Part shown: piece by piece, positions 16,955 through 25,653 of the stretch
Position numbering within the stretch: position 1 is the stretch's first letter
How the letters are laid out: every line of letters begins with the position of its first letter
Assembly: GCF_014648995.1 (NCBI RefSeq)
Contig: NZ_BMSE01000003.1
Location: 62,001 to 126,000 of the forward strand
DNA: 64,000 nt
Source: Streptomyces massasporeus
GTDB taxonomy: Bacteria; Actinomycetota; Actinomycetes; Streptomycetales; Streptomycetaceae
Direction: 5' to 3'
Notes under the pieces: generated by a model
The model's database searches: none
What the model was told of the DNA's origin: nothing
Seen by the model: only the letters and a program-made list of their open reading frames with translations
Translations under genes and position numbers: made by a program

Positions 16955-18285
16955 CGGACGGCCTCCGCCATGGAGACCACCGGGGCGGTCCGCACGAGCC
17001 GGACCCGCTCCGCGCGGTAGTGGCCGACCTGGCGCACCGAGAGCCGCCAACCGGGCAGCTCCGCCTTGTCACCGACGGCCGGGATACGGCCCAGCAGGTC
17101 GGCGATCAGGCCCGCGACCGTCTCGTACGGGCCCTCGGGCACGTCGAGGCCTATGCGCAGCAGGATGTCGACCCGGCAGCTGCCGTCGACGTCCCAGGCA
17201 GGCCTGCCGTCCTCCGGCGGCGCGGCGGCCAGCTCGGGCAGGTCGTGCCCGTCGTGCTCGTCGCGGACCTCGCCGACGATCTCCTCGACGATGTCCTCCA
17301 GCGTGACGACACCGGCGGTGCCGCCGTACTCGTCGACGACGACCGCGATGGGCTGCTCACTGCGCAGACGCGTGAGGAGCGGCCGGACGGGCAGCGTCTC
17401 GGGGACGAGCAGCGCCGGGCGGGCGATGTGGCCGACAGGGGTGCGCAACCGGTCCTGGACGGGCACGGCCAGGGCGTCCTTGAGGTGGGCCATGCCGACG
17501 ACCTCGTCGATCTTCTCCCGGTAGACCGGGAAGCGGGACAGGCCGGTGGCGCGGGTCAGGTTGACGACGTCCTCGGCGGTGGCCGAGGACTGCAGGGCGC
17601 TGACCTTCACGCGCGGCGTCATCACGTGCTGCGCGGTGAGCTCGCCCAGCGACAGGGTCCGGACGAACAGGTCGGCCGTGTCCTGCTCCAGGGCGCCGGC
17701 CAGGGCCGAGTGGCGGGCCAGGGAAACGAGTTCGCCGGGGGTGCGGGCGGAGGCCAGCTCCTCGGCGGGTTCGATGCCCAGGGCGCGCACGAGCCGGTTC
17801 GCGACGGCGTTGAGGCCGGCGATGACCGGGCGGAACAGCCGGGCGAAGACGTGCTGCGGGCCCGCGACGAAGCGCGCGACCTGCAGCGGCCGGGACACCG
17901 CCCAGTTCTTGGGCAGGAGCTCGCCGATCACCATCTGCACGGCGGAGGCCAGCAGCATGCCGACGACGACCGTGACACCGGAGACGGCTCCCTCGGGGAT
18001 GCCGATCGAGGTGAACGGGCCGTGCAGCAGCTCGGCGAGCGCCGGTTCGGCGAGCATGCCGACGACGAGCGAGGTGATGGTGATGCCGAGCTGGGTGCCG
18101 GAGAGCTGGAAGGACAGTTCCTTGAGTGATTCGACGACCCGGTGGGCGCGCCGGTCGCCCTCGGCGGCGGCCTTCTCGGCCTCGGGCCGCTCGACCGTCA
18201 CGAGTCCGAATTCGGCCGCCACGAAGAATCCGTTGGCGAGAATCAGCAGGAACGCGGCTGCCAGGAGCAGCAGGGGGGTGGTCAT
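16951..18285 (-). CDS. CNNM/CorC-type membrane protein with CBS and CorC_HlyC domains (paralogue 1)
   Basis: A 444-residue protein. The DUF21/CNNM membrane domain occupies about residues 1-190 (L-A-N-G-F-F-V-A-A-E-F-G and V-I-G-E-L-L-P-K motifs), the CBS pair about 210-335 (with V-D-E-Y-G-G-T-A-G-V-V-T-L-E-D), and a C-terminal CorC_HlyC transporter-associated domain about 350-435. It is the full-length member of the tandem pair and is first in the operon. Role is inferred: divalent cation handling at the membrane. The ATG at 18285 begins directly at the first membrane helix. Confidence 0.9.
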   Translation of the reverse strand: MTTPLLLLAAAFLLILANGFFVAAEFGLVTVERPEAEKAAAEGDRRAHRVVESLKELSFQLSGTQLGITITSLVVGMLAEPALAELLHGPFTSIGIPEGAVSGVTVVVGMLLASAVQMVIGELLPKNWAVSRPLQVARFVAGPQHVFARLFRPVIAGLNAVANRLVRALGIEPAEELASARTPGELVSLARHSALAGALEQDTADLFVRTLSLGELTAQHVMTPRVKVSALQSSATAEDVVNLTRATGLSRFPVYREKIDEVVGMAHLKDALAVPVQDRLRTPVGHIARPALLVPETLPVRPLLTRLRSEQPIAVVVDEYGGTAGVVTLEDIVEEIVGEVRDEHDGHDLPELAAAPPEDGRPAWDVDGSCRVDILLRIGLDVPEGPYETVAGLIADLLGRIPAVGDKAELPGWRLSVRQVGHYRAERVRLVRTAPVVSMAEAVR

Positions 18286-18443
18286 GATGCCGCCGCCTCC
18301 ACACGGTCACGTACCTCGGATACGAGGTCCGCGCTATGTCGGCAGGGGGCGGCGCAGGTACTGCAGGACGATCCGTCCATCGCCGGAGGGAGTCACTCCT
18401 CGGTTAGCAGGAGCCCCTGGCGCACCGGGCGGGGCGGCAGGGG

Positions 18444-18469
18444 CGGAGGCGCGTCCGTTCGCGCCTCCG
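18444..18469. terminator. Hairpin in the gap between CBS and PH-domain genes
   Basis: A perfect 10-bp stem (18444-18453 with 18460-18469) and a 6-nt loop. It lies between the end of the minus-strand PH-domain gene and the start of the CBS operon, so it probably ends the upstream minus transcript. Confidence 0.5.
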
Positions 18470-18532
18470 GAAACAGATTAATCAAGACATGGCCCGATGC
18501 GGCAGGGTGACCGTCCTGAGGATCTCCCCGAG

Positions 18533-18988
18533 TCAGCCCTGACGCCGCTCGGGGTCCGCCACGGAACGGGCCTCGACGAGCGCCCGCAGGGCTCGGGCGT
18601 CGGCGATCGCACGCTGCTTGGCCAGGCCCGGCTGGATGCCCAGAGCAGGCAGGCTGGTGCCGTCGCTGAGGTTGAGGAACACCCAGGGGTCGCCGGGCCG
18701 GAGGGTCACCTGGAGGATCTCCGCCCACTCCAGCCGGCGCTTGTTCGTGAGATTGACGACAGTGACGCCGTTCTCGTCGACGACGACCTTGGGACGCGCC
18801 AGGAGGAGCAGCACGGCGTCCAGCAGGAGCGCCGTGAAGACGAAGCTGACGCGCTCGGCGGGGCTGAGCTGCTTCAGCAGCATCGCGACCGCCGTGATCA
18901 CCACGAGGATGGCGACGGCCGCGGTGAGCAGCACCACGCGGGTGCTGCCCGGCCGGAACGTGACGGGCAGGGTGGGCAGATCGGACAT
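18533..18988 (-). CDS. PH domain-containing membrane protein
   Basis: A 151-residue protein with two hydrophobic segments (about residues 17-38 and 47-64) followed by a compact beta-rich domain. P-K-V-V-V-D-E-N-G-V-T-V-V-N and W-A-E-I-L-Q-V are the usual bacterial PH (bPH6-like) pattern. Its job is unknown. The ATG at 18988 is 14 bp downstream of the hisG stop on the same strand, suggesting that hisE, hisG and this gene form one unit. It is widely kept beside hisG in Streptomyces, as far as I remember. Confidence 0.8.
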   Translation of the reverse strand: MSDLPTLPVTFRPGSTRVVLLTAAVAILVVITAVAMLLKQLSPAERVSFVFTALLLDAVLLLLARPKVVVDENGVTVVNLTNKRRLEWAEILQVTLRPGDPWVFLNLSDGTSLPALGIQPGLAKQRAIADARALRALVEARSVADPERRQG

Positions 18989-19002
18989 CTCGCGTACGCC
19001 CC

Positions 19003-19851
19003 TCAGAGACGGCAGGCGTGGATGGCCGTGGTCAGGATGGCCCGGGCACCGATGTCGTACAGGTCGTCCATGATCCGCTGGGCTTCCTTGGCCGGGACCA
19101 TCGCGCGGACGGCGACCCAGCCCTCGTTGTGCAGCGGGGAGACGGTCGGGGACTCCAGGCCGGGCGTGAGGGCGACGGCCTTCTCCAGCTGCTCGACGCG
19201 GCAGTCGTAGTCCATCATCACGTACGTCCGGGCGACCAGGACGCCCTGGAGGCGGCGCAGGAACTGCTGCACCTTGGGGTCGTCGGCGTCCGCGCCGGTG
19301 CGGCGGATCACGACGGCCTCGGACTGCATGATCGGCTCGCCGGCGACTTCCAGCCCCGCGTTGCGCAGCGAGGTGCCGGTCTCGACGACGTCGGCGATGA
19401 CCTGGGCGACGCCGAGCTGGATGGCGGTCTCGACGGCGCCGTCGAGGTGGACGACGGAGGCGTCGATGCCGTGCTCGGCGAGGTGGGCGGCGACGATGCC
19501 CTCGTAGGAGGTGGCGATCGTCTTGCCCGTCAGGTCCGCCAGGCCGCTGATCGTGCCGGGCTTGGTGGCGTAGCGGAAGGTGGAGCGGGCGAAGCCGAGG
19601 GCGAGGATCTCCTCGGCTTCGGCTCCGGAGTCGATGAGCAGGTCCCGGCCGGTGAGGCCGATGTCCAGCTGCCCGGAGGCGACGTAGATCGCGATGTCGC
19701 GGGGGCGGAGGTAGAAGAACTCGACCTCGTTGACCGGGTCGACGATCCGCAGTTCCTTGGACTCGCGGCGCTGCTGGTAGCCGGCCTCATGCAGCATCTC
19801 CGCCGCAGGGCCGGACAGGGAACCCTTGTTGGGGACGGCGATGCGCAGCAT
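19003..19851 (-). CDS. hisG: ATP phosphoribosyltransferase (long form)
   Basis: 282 residues. It catalyses the first step of histidine synthesis, joining ATP and PRPP. The N-terminal phosphoribosyltransferase halves show R-I-A-V-P-N-K-G and the E-x-x-x-S-L-R-N-A-G-L PRPP-binding region. The C-terminal approximately 75 residues form the ACT-like regulatory domain of the long, HisZ-independent form that binds histidine as feedback inhibitor. Start ATG 19851. It lies 45 bp downstream of hisE on the same strand; the two act on successive intermediates, and the rest of the his genes are not in the window. Confidence 0.96.
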   Translation of the reverse strand: MLRIAVPNKGSLSGPAAEMLHEAGYQQRRESKELRIVDPVNEVEFFYLRPRDIAIYVASGQLDIGLTGRDLLIDSGAEAEEILALGFARSTFRYATKPGTISGLADLTGKTIATSYEGIVAAHLAEHGIDASVVHLDGAVETAIQLGVAQVIADVVETGTSLRNAGLEVAGEPIMQSEAVVIRRTGADADDPKVQQFLRRLQGVLVARTYVMMDYDCRVEQLEKAVALTPGLESPTVSPLHNEGWVAVRAMVPAKEAQRIMDDLYDIGARAILTTAIHACRL

Positions 19852-19896
19852 GAGGTCGGCTTCCTTTGCGTGGTGCGGGACGGGAACGGGTGCGGC

Positions 19897-20169
19897 TCAG
19901 AGGTGGGCGTAGACGTCGTCGAGGGAGATGCCGCGGGCGACCATCATCACCTGGACGTGGTACAGCAGCTGCGAGATCTCCTCGGCGGCGGCTTCCTTGC
20001 CCTCGTACTCGGCGGCCATCCACACCTCGGCGGCCTCTTCGACGACCTTCTTGCCGATGGCGTGGACGCCCTTGCCGACCAGTTCTGCGGTGCGGGAAGT
20101 GGCGGGGTCGCCCTGGGCGGCCTTGTGCTGGAGCTCGGTGAAGAGCTCCTCGAACGTCTTCTTGGACAT
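19897..20169 (-). CDS. hisE: Phosphoribosyl-ATP pyrophosphatase
   Basis: A 90-residue all-alpha NTP pyrophosphohydrolase of the MazG-like superfamily, carrying out the second histidine step (PR-ATP to PR-AMP). The metal-binding helices are seen as [11 protein letters not shown] and E-E-I-S-Q-L-L-Y-H. It is a free-standing enzyme, not fused to HisI. ATG 20169 is chosen over an upstream in-frame start because the family begins at M-S-K-K-T-F-E-E-L. The ribH stop lies 34 bp upstream, so hisE-hisG may be read through from the rib operon. Confidence 0.95.
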   Translation of the reverse strand: MSKKTFEELFTELQHKAAQGDPATSRTAELVGKGVHAIGKKVVEEAAEVWMAAEYEGKEAAAEEISQLLYHVQVMMVARGISLDDVYAHL

Positions 20170-20203
20170 GGTGACGCTCAGCCTATGCCACACCCGGCTT
20201 CCG

Positions 20204-20689
20204 TCAGCGCCAGGGTTCGGATACTGAGCGGAGGGTGGCCGCGGTCGCCACCGCCGCCGTCACCGCCTCGTGCCCCTTGTCCTCGTTGGAACCCTCGATT
20301 CCGGCGCGGTCCAGGGCCTGCTCCTCGGTGTCGCAGGTCAGCACGCCGAAGCCGACGGGGACGCCGGTGTCGACGGAGACCTGGGTGAGACCCTGGGTCA
20401 CGCCCTGGCACACATACTCGAAGTGGGGCGTGCCGCCGCGGATGACGACGCCGAGGGCGACGATCGCGTCGTAGCCGCGGCCCGCGAGGACCTTGGCGAC
20501 GACCGGGAGCTCCCAGCTGCCGGGGACCCTGAGGAGGGTCGGCTCGTCGATGCCGAGGTCGTGCAGGGCGCGCAGGGCGCCGTCGACCAGACCGTTCATC
20601 ACCTTCTCGTGCCACTGTGCCGCGATGACGGCGACCCGGAGGTCACCCACATTGCGTACGGACAGCTCCGGTGCACCCTTGCCGCTCAC
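20204..20689 (-). CDS. ribH: 6,7-dimethyl-8-ribityllumazine synthase
   Basis: A 161-residue lumazine synthase, which condenses 5-amino-6-ribitylaminouracil with 3,4-dihydroxy-2-butanone 4-phosphate. Motifs seen are [23 protein letters not shown] with the catalytic His region, and F-G-V-L-T in the second half. GTG 20689 follows GAGGGAGAGA and starts 20 bp after the ribBA stop. It is the last gene of the riboflavin operon controlled by the FMN riboswitch at 23389-23515. Confidence 0.96.
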   Translation of the reverse strand: MSGKGAPELSVRNVGDLRVAVIAAQWHEKVMNGLVDGALRALHDLGIDEPTLLRVPGSWELPVVAKVLAGRGYDAIVALGVVIRGGTPHFEYVCQGVTQGLTQVSVDTGVPVGFGVLTCDTEEQALDRAGIEGSNEDKGHEAVTAAVATAATLRSVSEPWR

Positions 20690-20709
20690 GTCTCTCCCTC
20701 TGTGCTCTC

Positions 20710-21999
20710 TTACTGGTTGCCGCAGGCGGGCACGGTGGTCGTGTCCAGCCAGGGCAGGTCGTGGCCCATCCGGTCCCGCTTGGTGCGCAGGTAACGGAGG
20801 TTGTGCTCGCCGGCGCTCACGGGCATCGGCACGCGGGCCTGGACCGCGATGCCGTGGCGGACGAGCGCGTCGGTCTTGTCGGGGTTGTTGGTCAGCAGCC
20901 GGACGCCGCGCACACCGAGGTCGGCGAGGATCTGCGCGCCGGCGGCGTAGTCGCGGGCGTCGGCGGGCAGGCCGAGTTCCAGGTTGGCGTCGAGGGTGTC
21001 GCGGCCGCGCTCCTGGAGTTCGTAGGCGCGCAGCTTGGACATCAGGCCGATGCCGCGGCCCTCGTGTCCGCGCAGGTAGACCACGACGCCCCGGCCCTCG
21101 TCCTGGATGCGGGCGAGGGAGGCGTCGAGCTGGGGGCCGCAGTCGCAGCGGGCCGAGCCGAAGACGTCGCCGGTGAGGCATTCGGAGTGGACGCGGACGA
21201 GGACGTCCTGGCCGTCGCCGATCTCGCCGTGCACCAGGGCGACGTGCTCGACGCCGTCGACGGTGGAGCGGTAACCGTAGGCGGTGAAGGTGCCGTGGGC
21301 GGTGGGCAGTTGGGTCCTGGCCTCGCGGCGGACGGTGGGCTCGCTGCTGCGGCGGTAGGCGATCAGGTCCTCGATGGAGATGATCGTCAGGCCGTGCTTG
21401 CGGGCGAAGGGGATCAGCTCGGGCAGGCGCAGCATGGTGCCGTCCTCGCCGGCGATCTCGACGATCGCGCCGGCCGGGCGCAGGCCCGCGAGGCGGGCGA
21501 GGTCGACGGCGGCCTCGGTGTGGCCGTTGCGGGTGAGGACCCCGCCGGGCCGGGCGCGCAGCGGGAAGATGTGGCCGGGGCGGACGAAGTCCTCGGGGCC
21601 CGAGACGCCGTCGGCGAGCAGTTGGAGGGTGGTGGCACGGTCGGAGGCGGAGATGCCGGTGCTCACGCCGTGCGCGGCGGAGGCGTCGACGGAGACCGTG
21701 AAGGCCGTCTTCATCGACTCGGTGTTGTCCTCGACCATCTGCGGCAGCTTCAGCCTGTCCAGCTCGTCGCCCTCCATGGGGGCGCAGATCAGGCCGCGGC
21801 ACTCGCTCATCATGAAGGCGACGATCTCGGGGGTGGCCTTCTCTGCGGCGATGACGAGGTCGCCCTCGTTCTCCCGGTCCTCGTCGTCGACGACCACGAC
21901 GGGGCGGCCGGCCGCGATGTCGGCGATGGCCTGCTCGACGGGGTCGAGCGTGAAGTTCTCGACGTCGTCGGTGCTGTACAGGGTGGTTGCGGCGCTCAT
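20710..21999 (-). CDS. ribBA: Bifunctional DHBP synthase / GTP cyclohydrolase II
   Basis: 429 residues. The N-terminal RibB domain (about 1-215; [10 protein letters not shown] metal/substrate motif) makes 3,4-dihydroxy-2-butanone 4-phosphate. The C-terminal RibA domain (about 220-429; zinc cysteines in S-E-C-L-T-G-D and R-C-D-C-G) opens GTP, so this one protein supplies both branches of riboflavin synthesis. ATG 21999 overlaps the ribM stop by 4 bases, showing translational coupling. Motifs of both domains are intact. Confidence 0.96.
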   Translation of the reverse strand: MSAATTLYSTDDVENFTLDPVEQAIADIAAGRPVVVVDDEDRENEGDLVIAAEKATPEIVAFMMSECRGLICAPMEGDELDRLKLPQMVEDNTESMKTAFTVSVDASAAHGVSTGISASDRATTLQLLADGVSGPEDFVRPGHIFPLRARPGGVLTRNGHTEAAVDLARLAGLRPAGAIVEIAGEDGTMLRLPELIPFARKHGLTIISIEDLIAYRRSSEPTVRREARTQLPTAHGTFTAYGYRSTVDGVEHVALVHGEIGDGQDVLVRVHSECLTGDVFGSARCDCGPQLDASLARIQDEGRGVVVYLRGHEGRGIGLMSKLRAYELQERGRDTLDANLELGLPADARDYAAGAQILADLGVRGVRLLTNNPDKTDALVRHGIAVQARVPMPVSAGEHNLRYLRTKRDRMGHDLPWLDTTTVPACGNQ

Positions 22000-22637
22000 G
22001 CCGGCGCTCCTTCCAGGGTGGGCTGGGCTGCCGCGCGCGAGCGCAGCCACCAGTCGCGCAGGCCCCACAGGACGAGCGCGCCGTAGATGACGTAGACGAA
22101 GCCGGAGAAGGCGTAGCCGTTGGCGAAGTTGAGGGGCACGCCGACGACGTCGACGAGCAGCCAGGCGAACCAGAACTCGACCATGCCGCGCGCCTGGGCG
22201 TACATGGCGACGACGGTGCCGACGAAGATGTAGGCGTCCGGCCAGGGGTCCCAGGACAGGGTCGGGTACGCCTTGAACAGCAGCGCCACCGCGACCGTGC
22301 CGGCGGCGGCCGCCGCGGCCATCGCGCCGCGCTCGCGCCAGGTGGCGAACCGGACGGCGATGAGGCCGTCCTCTCCCTGTCCCTTGCCGCGCTGCCACTG
22401 CCACCAGCCGTACAGCGCGACGAGCATGACGACCGCCTGCTTGCCGGCGCTGCCGGTGAGGTGGCCGAAGAAGGCGCCGAAGAGGATGAGACCGGCCAGG
22501 AACTGCACGGGCCAGGTCCAGATGGAGCGCCGCCAGCCCAGGGCGAGGGCGGCCAGGCCGAAGAGGTTGCCGACCATGTCGGACCAGAGGATGTGCTGGC
22601 CGAAGAGGACGAACGCCTCGGAGTTCAGCGTGTTCAC
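21996..22637 (-). CDS. ribM: PnuC-type riboflavin transporter RibM
   Basis: A 213-residue membrane protein of the PnuC family with about six to seven hydrophobic segments and the W-W-Q-W-Q-R-G signature. PnuC proteins carry nicotinamide riboside, but a copy sitting inside an FMN-riboswitch rib operon (ribE-ribM-ribBA-ribH) is the known actinobacterial riboflavin importer RibM. The assignment therefore rests on family plus context. GTG 22637 overlaps the ribE stop (GTGA), and its own stop overlaps the ribBA start (ATGA), so the three are translationally coupled. Confidence 0.85.
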   Translation of the reverse strand: MNTLNSEAFVLFGQHILWSDMVGNLFGLAALALGWRRSIWTWPVQFLAGLILFGAFFGHLTGSAGKQAVVMLVALYGWWQWQRGKGQGEDGLIAVRFATWRERGAMAAAAAAGTVAVALLFKAYPTLSWDPWPDAYIFVGTVVAMYAQARGMVEFWFAWLLVDVVGVPLNFANGYAFSGFVYVIYGALVLWGLRDWWLRSRAAAQPTLEGAPA

Positions 22638-23242
22638 CGGCCGGCCCCCTGCGCGCGGTCGCCCAGCATCCGCTCGACGTACTTGGCGATGACGTCCACC
22701 TCGAGGTTGACCGGGTCGCCGGGCTGCTTGTGGCCCAGCGTGGTCAGGTCGAGGGTGGTGGGGATGAGGCTGACGGTGAAGTGGTCGGGGCCGGCGTCGA
22801 CGACGGTGAGGCTGATGCCGTCGACGGTGATGGAGCCCTTCTCGACCACGTACCGGGTGAGGTCCGCGGGGAGGGAGATCTTCACGATCTCCCAGTGCTC
22901 GGAGGGTTTGCGCTCCAGGATCTCGCCGGTGCCGTCCACATGGCCCTGCACGATGTGCCCGCCGAGGCGCTCGCCGACGGCCATGGGGCGTTCGAGGTTG
23001 ACGCGGGATCCGGCCTTCAGGGCACCGAGGCTGGAGCGGTTCAGGGTCTCGGCCATGACGTCGGCCGTGAACTCGTCGCCCTCGTGGTCGACGACCGTGA
23101 GGCACACGCCGTTCACGGCGATCGAGTCGCCGTGCTTGGCGCCCTGGGTGACGACTGGGCCGCGCAGGCGGAAGCGACAGGCGTCGTCGAGGGTCTCGAC
23201 GGCGGTGATCTCGCCCAGCTCTTCGACGATTCCGGTGAACAC
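22634..23242 (-). CDS. ribE: Riboflavin synthase alpha subunit
   Basis: A 202-residue riboflavin synthase that dismutates two lumazine molecules to riboflavin. It is built of two lumazine-binding repeats; the first begins F-T-G-I-V-E-E-L-G and holds V-N-G-V-C-L-T-V, the second holds V-Q-G-H-V-D-G-T-G and the matching [11 protein letters not shown] 23242 is 9 nt behind AGGAGG. It is the first gene after the FMN riboswitch, whose folding probably controls access to this ribosome-binding site or transcription into the gene. Confidence 0.96.
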   Translation of the reverse strand: MFTGIVEELGEITAVETLDDACRFRLRGPVVTQGAKHGDSIAVNGVCLTVVDHEGDEFTADVMAETLNRSSLGALKAGSRVNLERPMAVGERLGGHIVQGHVDGTGEILERKPSEHWEIVKISLPADLTRYVVEKGSITVDGISLTVVDAGPDHFTVSLIPTTLDLTTLGHKQPGDPVNLEVDVIAKYVERMLGDRAQGAGR

Positions 23243-23388
23243 TTCCCGGGTCCTCCTGCCTCTTCGGGCACGGACTCCGGGGCTGTCGATGACGACAGAA
23301 GGTACGAGCAGGGACACCGAGGACGACGCCGGACGGAGCCCGTCACGAGGACGAACTTCTCGGCGGCGCGCACGAATGCCCGCTCGCC

Positions 23389-23515
23389 GCGCACTGCCTC
23401 CCATCCGGACTTTAACCGTCGGTCCAGGAATTTCACCTGGTCAACCGGTCGCTGGAGGCGACCGGGTCGCGGACTGTAACCGCCGGTTCGGACTTTCACC
23501 GACCCCGGAGTGCGC
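23389..23515 (-). promoter_or_regulatory. FMN riboswitch (RFN element)
   Basis: Read on the minus strand, the conserved blocks appear in order: GGTGAAAGTCCGAACCGGCGG, ACAGTCCGCGAC, and CCGACGGTTAAAGTCCGGATGGGAG split by two variable hairpins. P1 is closed by GCGCACT (23509-23515) pairing with AGTGCGC (23389-23395). The 3' strand of P1 continues into a GC-rich segment that can fold alternatively, a likely expression platform. It precedes ribE by about 150 nt. Confidence 0.96.
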
Positions 23516-23662
23516 TGCTACTGGTACAGGGCCAGTGTGCCACGCCCAGTCGATGTTCCGAGGGGCGAGGTGTGTGGGCTGCCTCACAGACCGTGTCGCA
23601 CCCCTTCCCGAGCGCGACCGGCACCCCAACTCGCGCGCCGGGTCGACCTCTTGAGGTCCGGC

Positions 23663-23707
23663 ATTGGTACACACCTATTGACGATGTGGTCTAGTCCTTT
23701 CTAGGGT
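23663..23707 (+). promoter_or_regulatory. Chitinase-type promoter with twin DasR-like sites, without a chitinase gene
   Basis: TTGACG (23678-23683) and TAGGGT (23702-23707) are 18 bp apart. DasR-like sites lie at 23663-23678 (ATTGGT...ACCTAT) and 23685-23700 (containing TGGTCTAGTCC). Their TGGT cores are 22 bp apart, exactly as in the real chitinase promoter at 8814-8857. The next plus-strand gene, 142 bp on, is a sigma factor, not a chitinase. Confidence 0.7.
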
Positions 23708-23848
23708 CATCGCCAGGGTCGGCTCAACCCCACTGACCGGCCCGGCGGCGGTGACGACGGCCCTTGCCCGCCGTCGGGCCTTCCCACGCCAGGTCCCCGC
23801 CCCGGGCTCCCGACACCGCGCGGGCCGCCCTCTGGCAGGGTGAGTCGT

Positions 23849-24736
23849 ATGACCACGACCACCGCCGAGGAGTTCGAAGTCCACCGGCCCAGGCTGTTCT
23901 CGCTCGCCTATCGGCTGCTGGGCTCCGCCGAGGAGGCCGAGGACGCGGTCCAGGACGCCTACCTGCGCTACAGCGGCGCCGACCGGGCGGGGATCGAGCA
24001 CCCGGCGGCCTGGCTGGCCAAGGTCGTCACCAACCTCTGCCTGAACCGGCTCACCTCCGCGCGGGCCCGGCGCGAGCGGTACGTCGGAACCTGGCTGCCC
24101 GAGCCCGTGGTCACCTCGGACGGCACGCTCGGCCCACTGGAGTCCGCGGAGCAGCGGGACGCCGTGTCGATGGCGATGCTGGTGCTGCTGGAGCGGCTGA
24201 CGCCGACCGAACGGGCCGTGTACGTGCTGCGGGAGGCGTTCGGCTACGGGCACCGGGAGATCGCCGGGGTGCTGGACCTGAGCGAGGCCAACTGCCGTCA
24301 GCTGTACCGGCGTGCCGTGCTGAGGGTGGGCGAACCGCAGGCCCGGTTCGAGCCCGCCTCCGAGCGGCAGGAAGAGCTGGTCACGTCGTTCATCACGGCG
24401 GCCCGCGACGGGGACCTGGCCGGGTTGGAGAAGCTGCTCGCCGCCGACGCGACCTGGTGGAGCGACGGTGGCGGCAAGGTCACCGCGGCGCGGTGGCCCA
24501 TCGAGGGCGGGGCCGGCATCGCCCGCTTCCTGGCGGGCGGCGGGCCGAAGTTCGCACGGGGCCTGGACTTCGTGCCGACCGAGGTCAACGGGGCGCCGGG
24601 GCTGGCCAGCTGGGCGGGCGACACGCTCGTCGGGCTGTCAGTGGTCGAGGTACGCGACGGGCTGGTCACGGGTGTGCGGGCCGTGGTCAACCCGGAGAAG
24701 CTGGCGTTCGCACGGCGTCAGCTCACCCGGCCGTAG
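23849..24736 (+). CDS. ECF41-group RNA polymerase sigma factor with SnoaL-like C-terminal domain
   Basis: 295 residues. Sigma region 2 spans about residues 8-75, region 4 about 110-165 (helix-turn-helix around Y-G-H-R-E-I-A-G-V), and a SnoaL-like extension about 175-290. The three hallmark motifs of group ECF41 are present: W-L-P-E-P at 82-86 in the linker, D-G-G-G-K at 206-210 and N-P-E-K-L at 281-285. In this group the fused C-terminal domain regulates activity instead of an anti-sigma factor. ATG 23849 sits behind a GGGTGAG stretch. The next gene is the oxidoreductase/epimerase partner typical of the group. Confidence 0.92.
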   Translation: MTTTTAEEFEVHRPRLFSLAYRLLGSAEEAEDAVQDAYLRYSGADRAGIEHPAAWLAKVVTNLCLNRLTSARARRERYVGTWLPEPVVTSDGTLGPLESAEQRDAVSMAMLVLLERLTPTERAVYVLREAFGYGHREIAGVLDLSEANCRQLYRRAVLRVGEPQARFEPASERQEELVTSFITAARDGDLAGLEKLLAADATWWSDGGGKVTAARWPIEGGAGIARFLAGGGPKFARGLDFVPTEVNGAPGLASWAGDTLVGLSVVEVRDGLVTGVRAVVNPEKLAFARRQLTRP

Positions 24737-24752
24737 GACCGCAGGGCGCGCC

Positions 24753-24780
24753 TGTCACATTCGGCGGGGGTGTTCGGTCT
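24753..24780 (+). promoter_or_regulatory. ECF41-type promoter upstream of the oxidoreductase gene
   Basis: TGTCACA (24753-24759) followed after 15 bp by CGGTC (24775-24779). The published ECF41 promoter is TGTCACA with a CGTC -10 at about this distance. It lies between the sigma gene and its partner gene, 58 bp before the partner's ATG. Confidence 0.75.
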
Positions 24781-24837
24781 CAGTTGGCGAGGGGCGCTCC
24801 ACCCGGGAGCGCCCGGCGTCCGAAGGGGCTGAACAGC

Positions 24838-25614
24838 ATGACCACGATCCTGGTGACCGGCGGCACCGGAACGCTGGGGCGGCTCGTCGTCGCGCGGTTG
24901 CGCGCGGACGGGCACGAAGTGCGGGTGCTCAGCCGGCACAGTCAGCCGTACGCGGTGGATCTGCGGGCCGGCGGAGCCGCGCTGGACGCGGCCGTCGCCG
25001 GTGTGGACACGATCGTGCACTGCGCGTCGGCGCAGAAGGGGGACGAGCAGGCGGCTCGGAACCTGATCAGTGCGGCGCGCGGTGCGGGCGTGCGTCATCT
25101 GGTCTACGTGTCGATCGTGGGTGTCGACGAGGTGCCGTTCCCGTACTACCGGAGCAAGCTCGCGGTGGAGAAACTGGTCGAGGAGTCGGGGATCGGCTGG
25201 ACCGTACTGCGGGCGACGCAGTTCCACGACCTGCTGATCATGATGTTCCAGGGGCTGTCGAAGCTGCCCGTGATGTTCCTCCCGGCGGGCGTGCGGGATC
25301 AGCCGGTGGAGGTGGCCGAGGTCGCGGACCGGCTGGTCGAGCTGGCGGCGGCCGCGCCGGCGGGGCGGGTCGAGGACATGGGCGGGCCGGAGGTGCGGCC
25401 GCTGGAGTCCCTGGCCCGCGCGTATCTGAAGGCGTCGGGCCGTCGGCGAGCGGTGGTGAACGTGCCGCTGTGGGGGGCGGCGTACCGGGGCTTCCGGAGC
25501 GGGGGCCATCTGGCGCCGCGACGGGCGGTGGGCAAGGGGTCGTTCGAAGAGCACCTGGAGAGGCGGTTCGGGGGCGGCCGGATCCAGGCGGGGAGCGGGC
25601 GGTCCGGGGTCTGA
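24838..25614 (+). CDS. NAD(P)H-binding epimerase/oxidoreductase, ECF41 partner
   Basis: A 258-residue atypical short-chain dehydrogenase (NmrA/SDR_a5-like). The nucleotide-binding G-G-T-G-T-L-G-R lies at residues 8-15, followed by V-R-V-L-S-R after the second strand, and a V-Y-V-S-I-V-G-V segment. The Y-Y-R-S-K-L stretch supplies the Tyr/Lys pair. ECF41 sigma factors are almost always next to a carboxymuconolactone decarboxylase, oxidoreductase or epimerase gene, which is their main target. The TGTCACA promoter supports that here. The substrate is unknown. ATG 24838 is behind GAAGGGG. It is convergent with the ROK gene. Confidence 0.88.
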   Translation: MTTILVTGGTGTLGRLVVARLRADGHEVRVLSRHSQPYAVDLRAGGAALDAAVAGVDTIVHCASAQKGDEQAARNLISAARGAGVRHLVYVSIVGVDEVPFPYYRSKLAVEKLVEESGIGWTVLRATQFHDLLIMMFQGLSKLPVMFLPAGVRDQPVEVAEVADRLVELAAAAPAGRVEDMGGPEVRPLESLARAYLKASGRRRAVVNVPLWGAAYRGFRSGGHLAPRRAVGKGSFEEHLERRFGGGRIQAGSGRSGV

Positions 25615-25653
25615 GGGAGGAGGACGCAGGGGGACGGTTCCGGGCCGGACGGC

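Noticed and set aside
22638..23105. Upstream extension of the RibM frame into ribE
   Set aside because: It is the antisense-free but wrong-frame reading of ribE; the GTG at 22637 overlapping the ribE stop gives the family's normal length.
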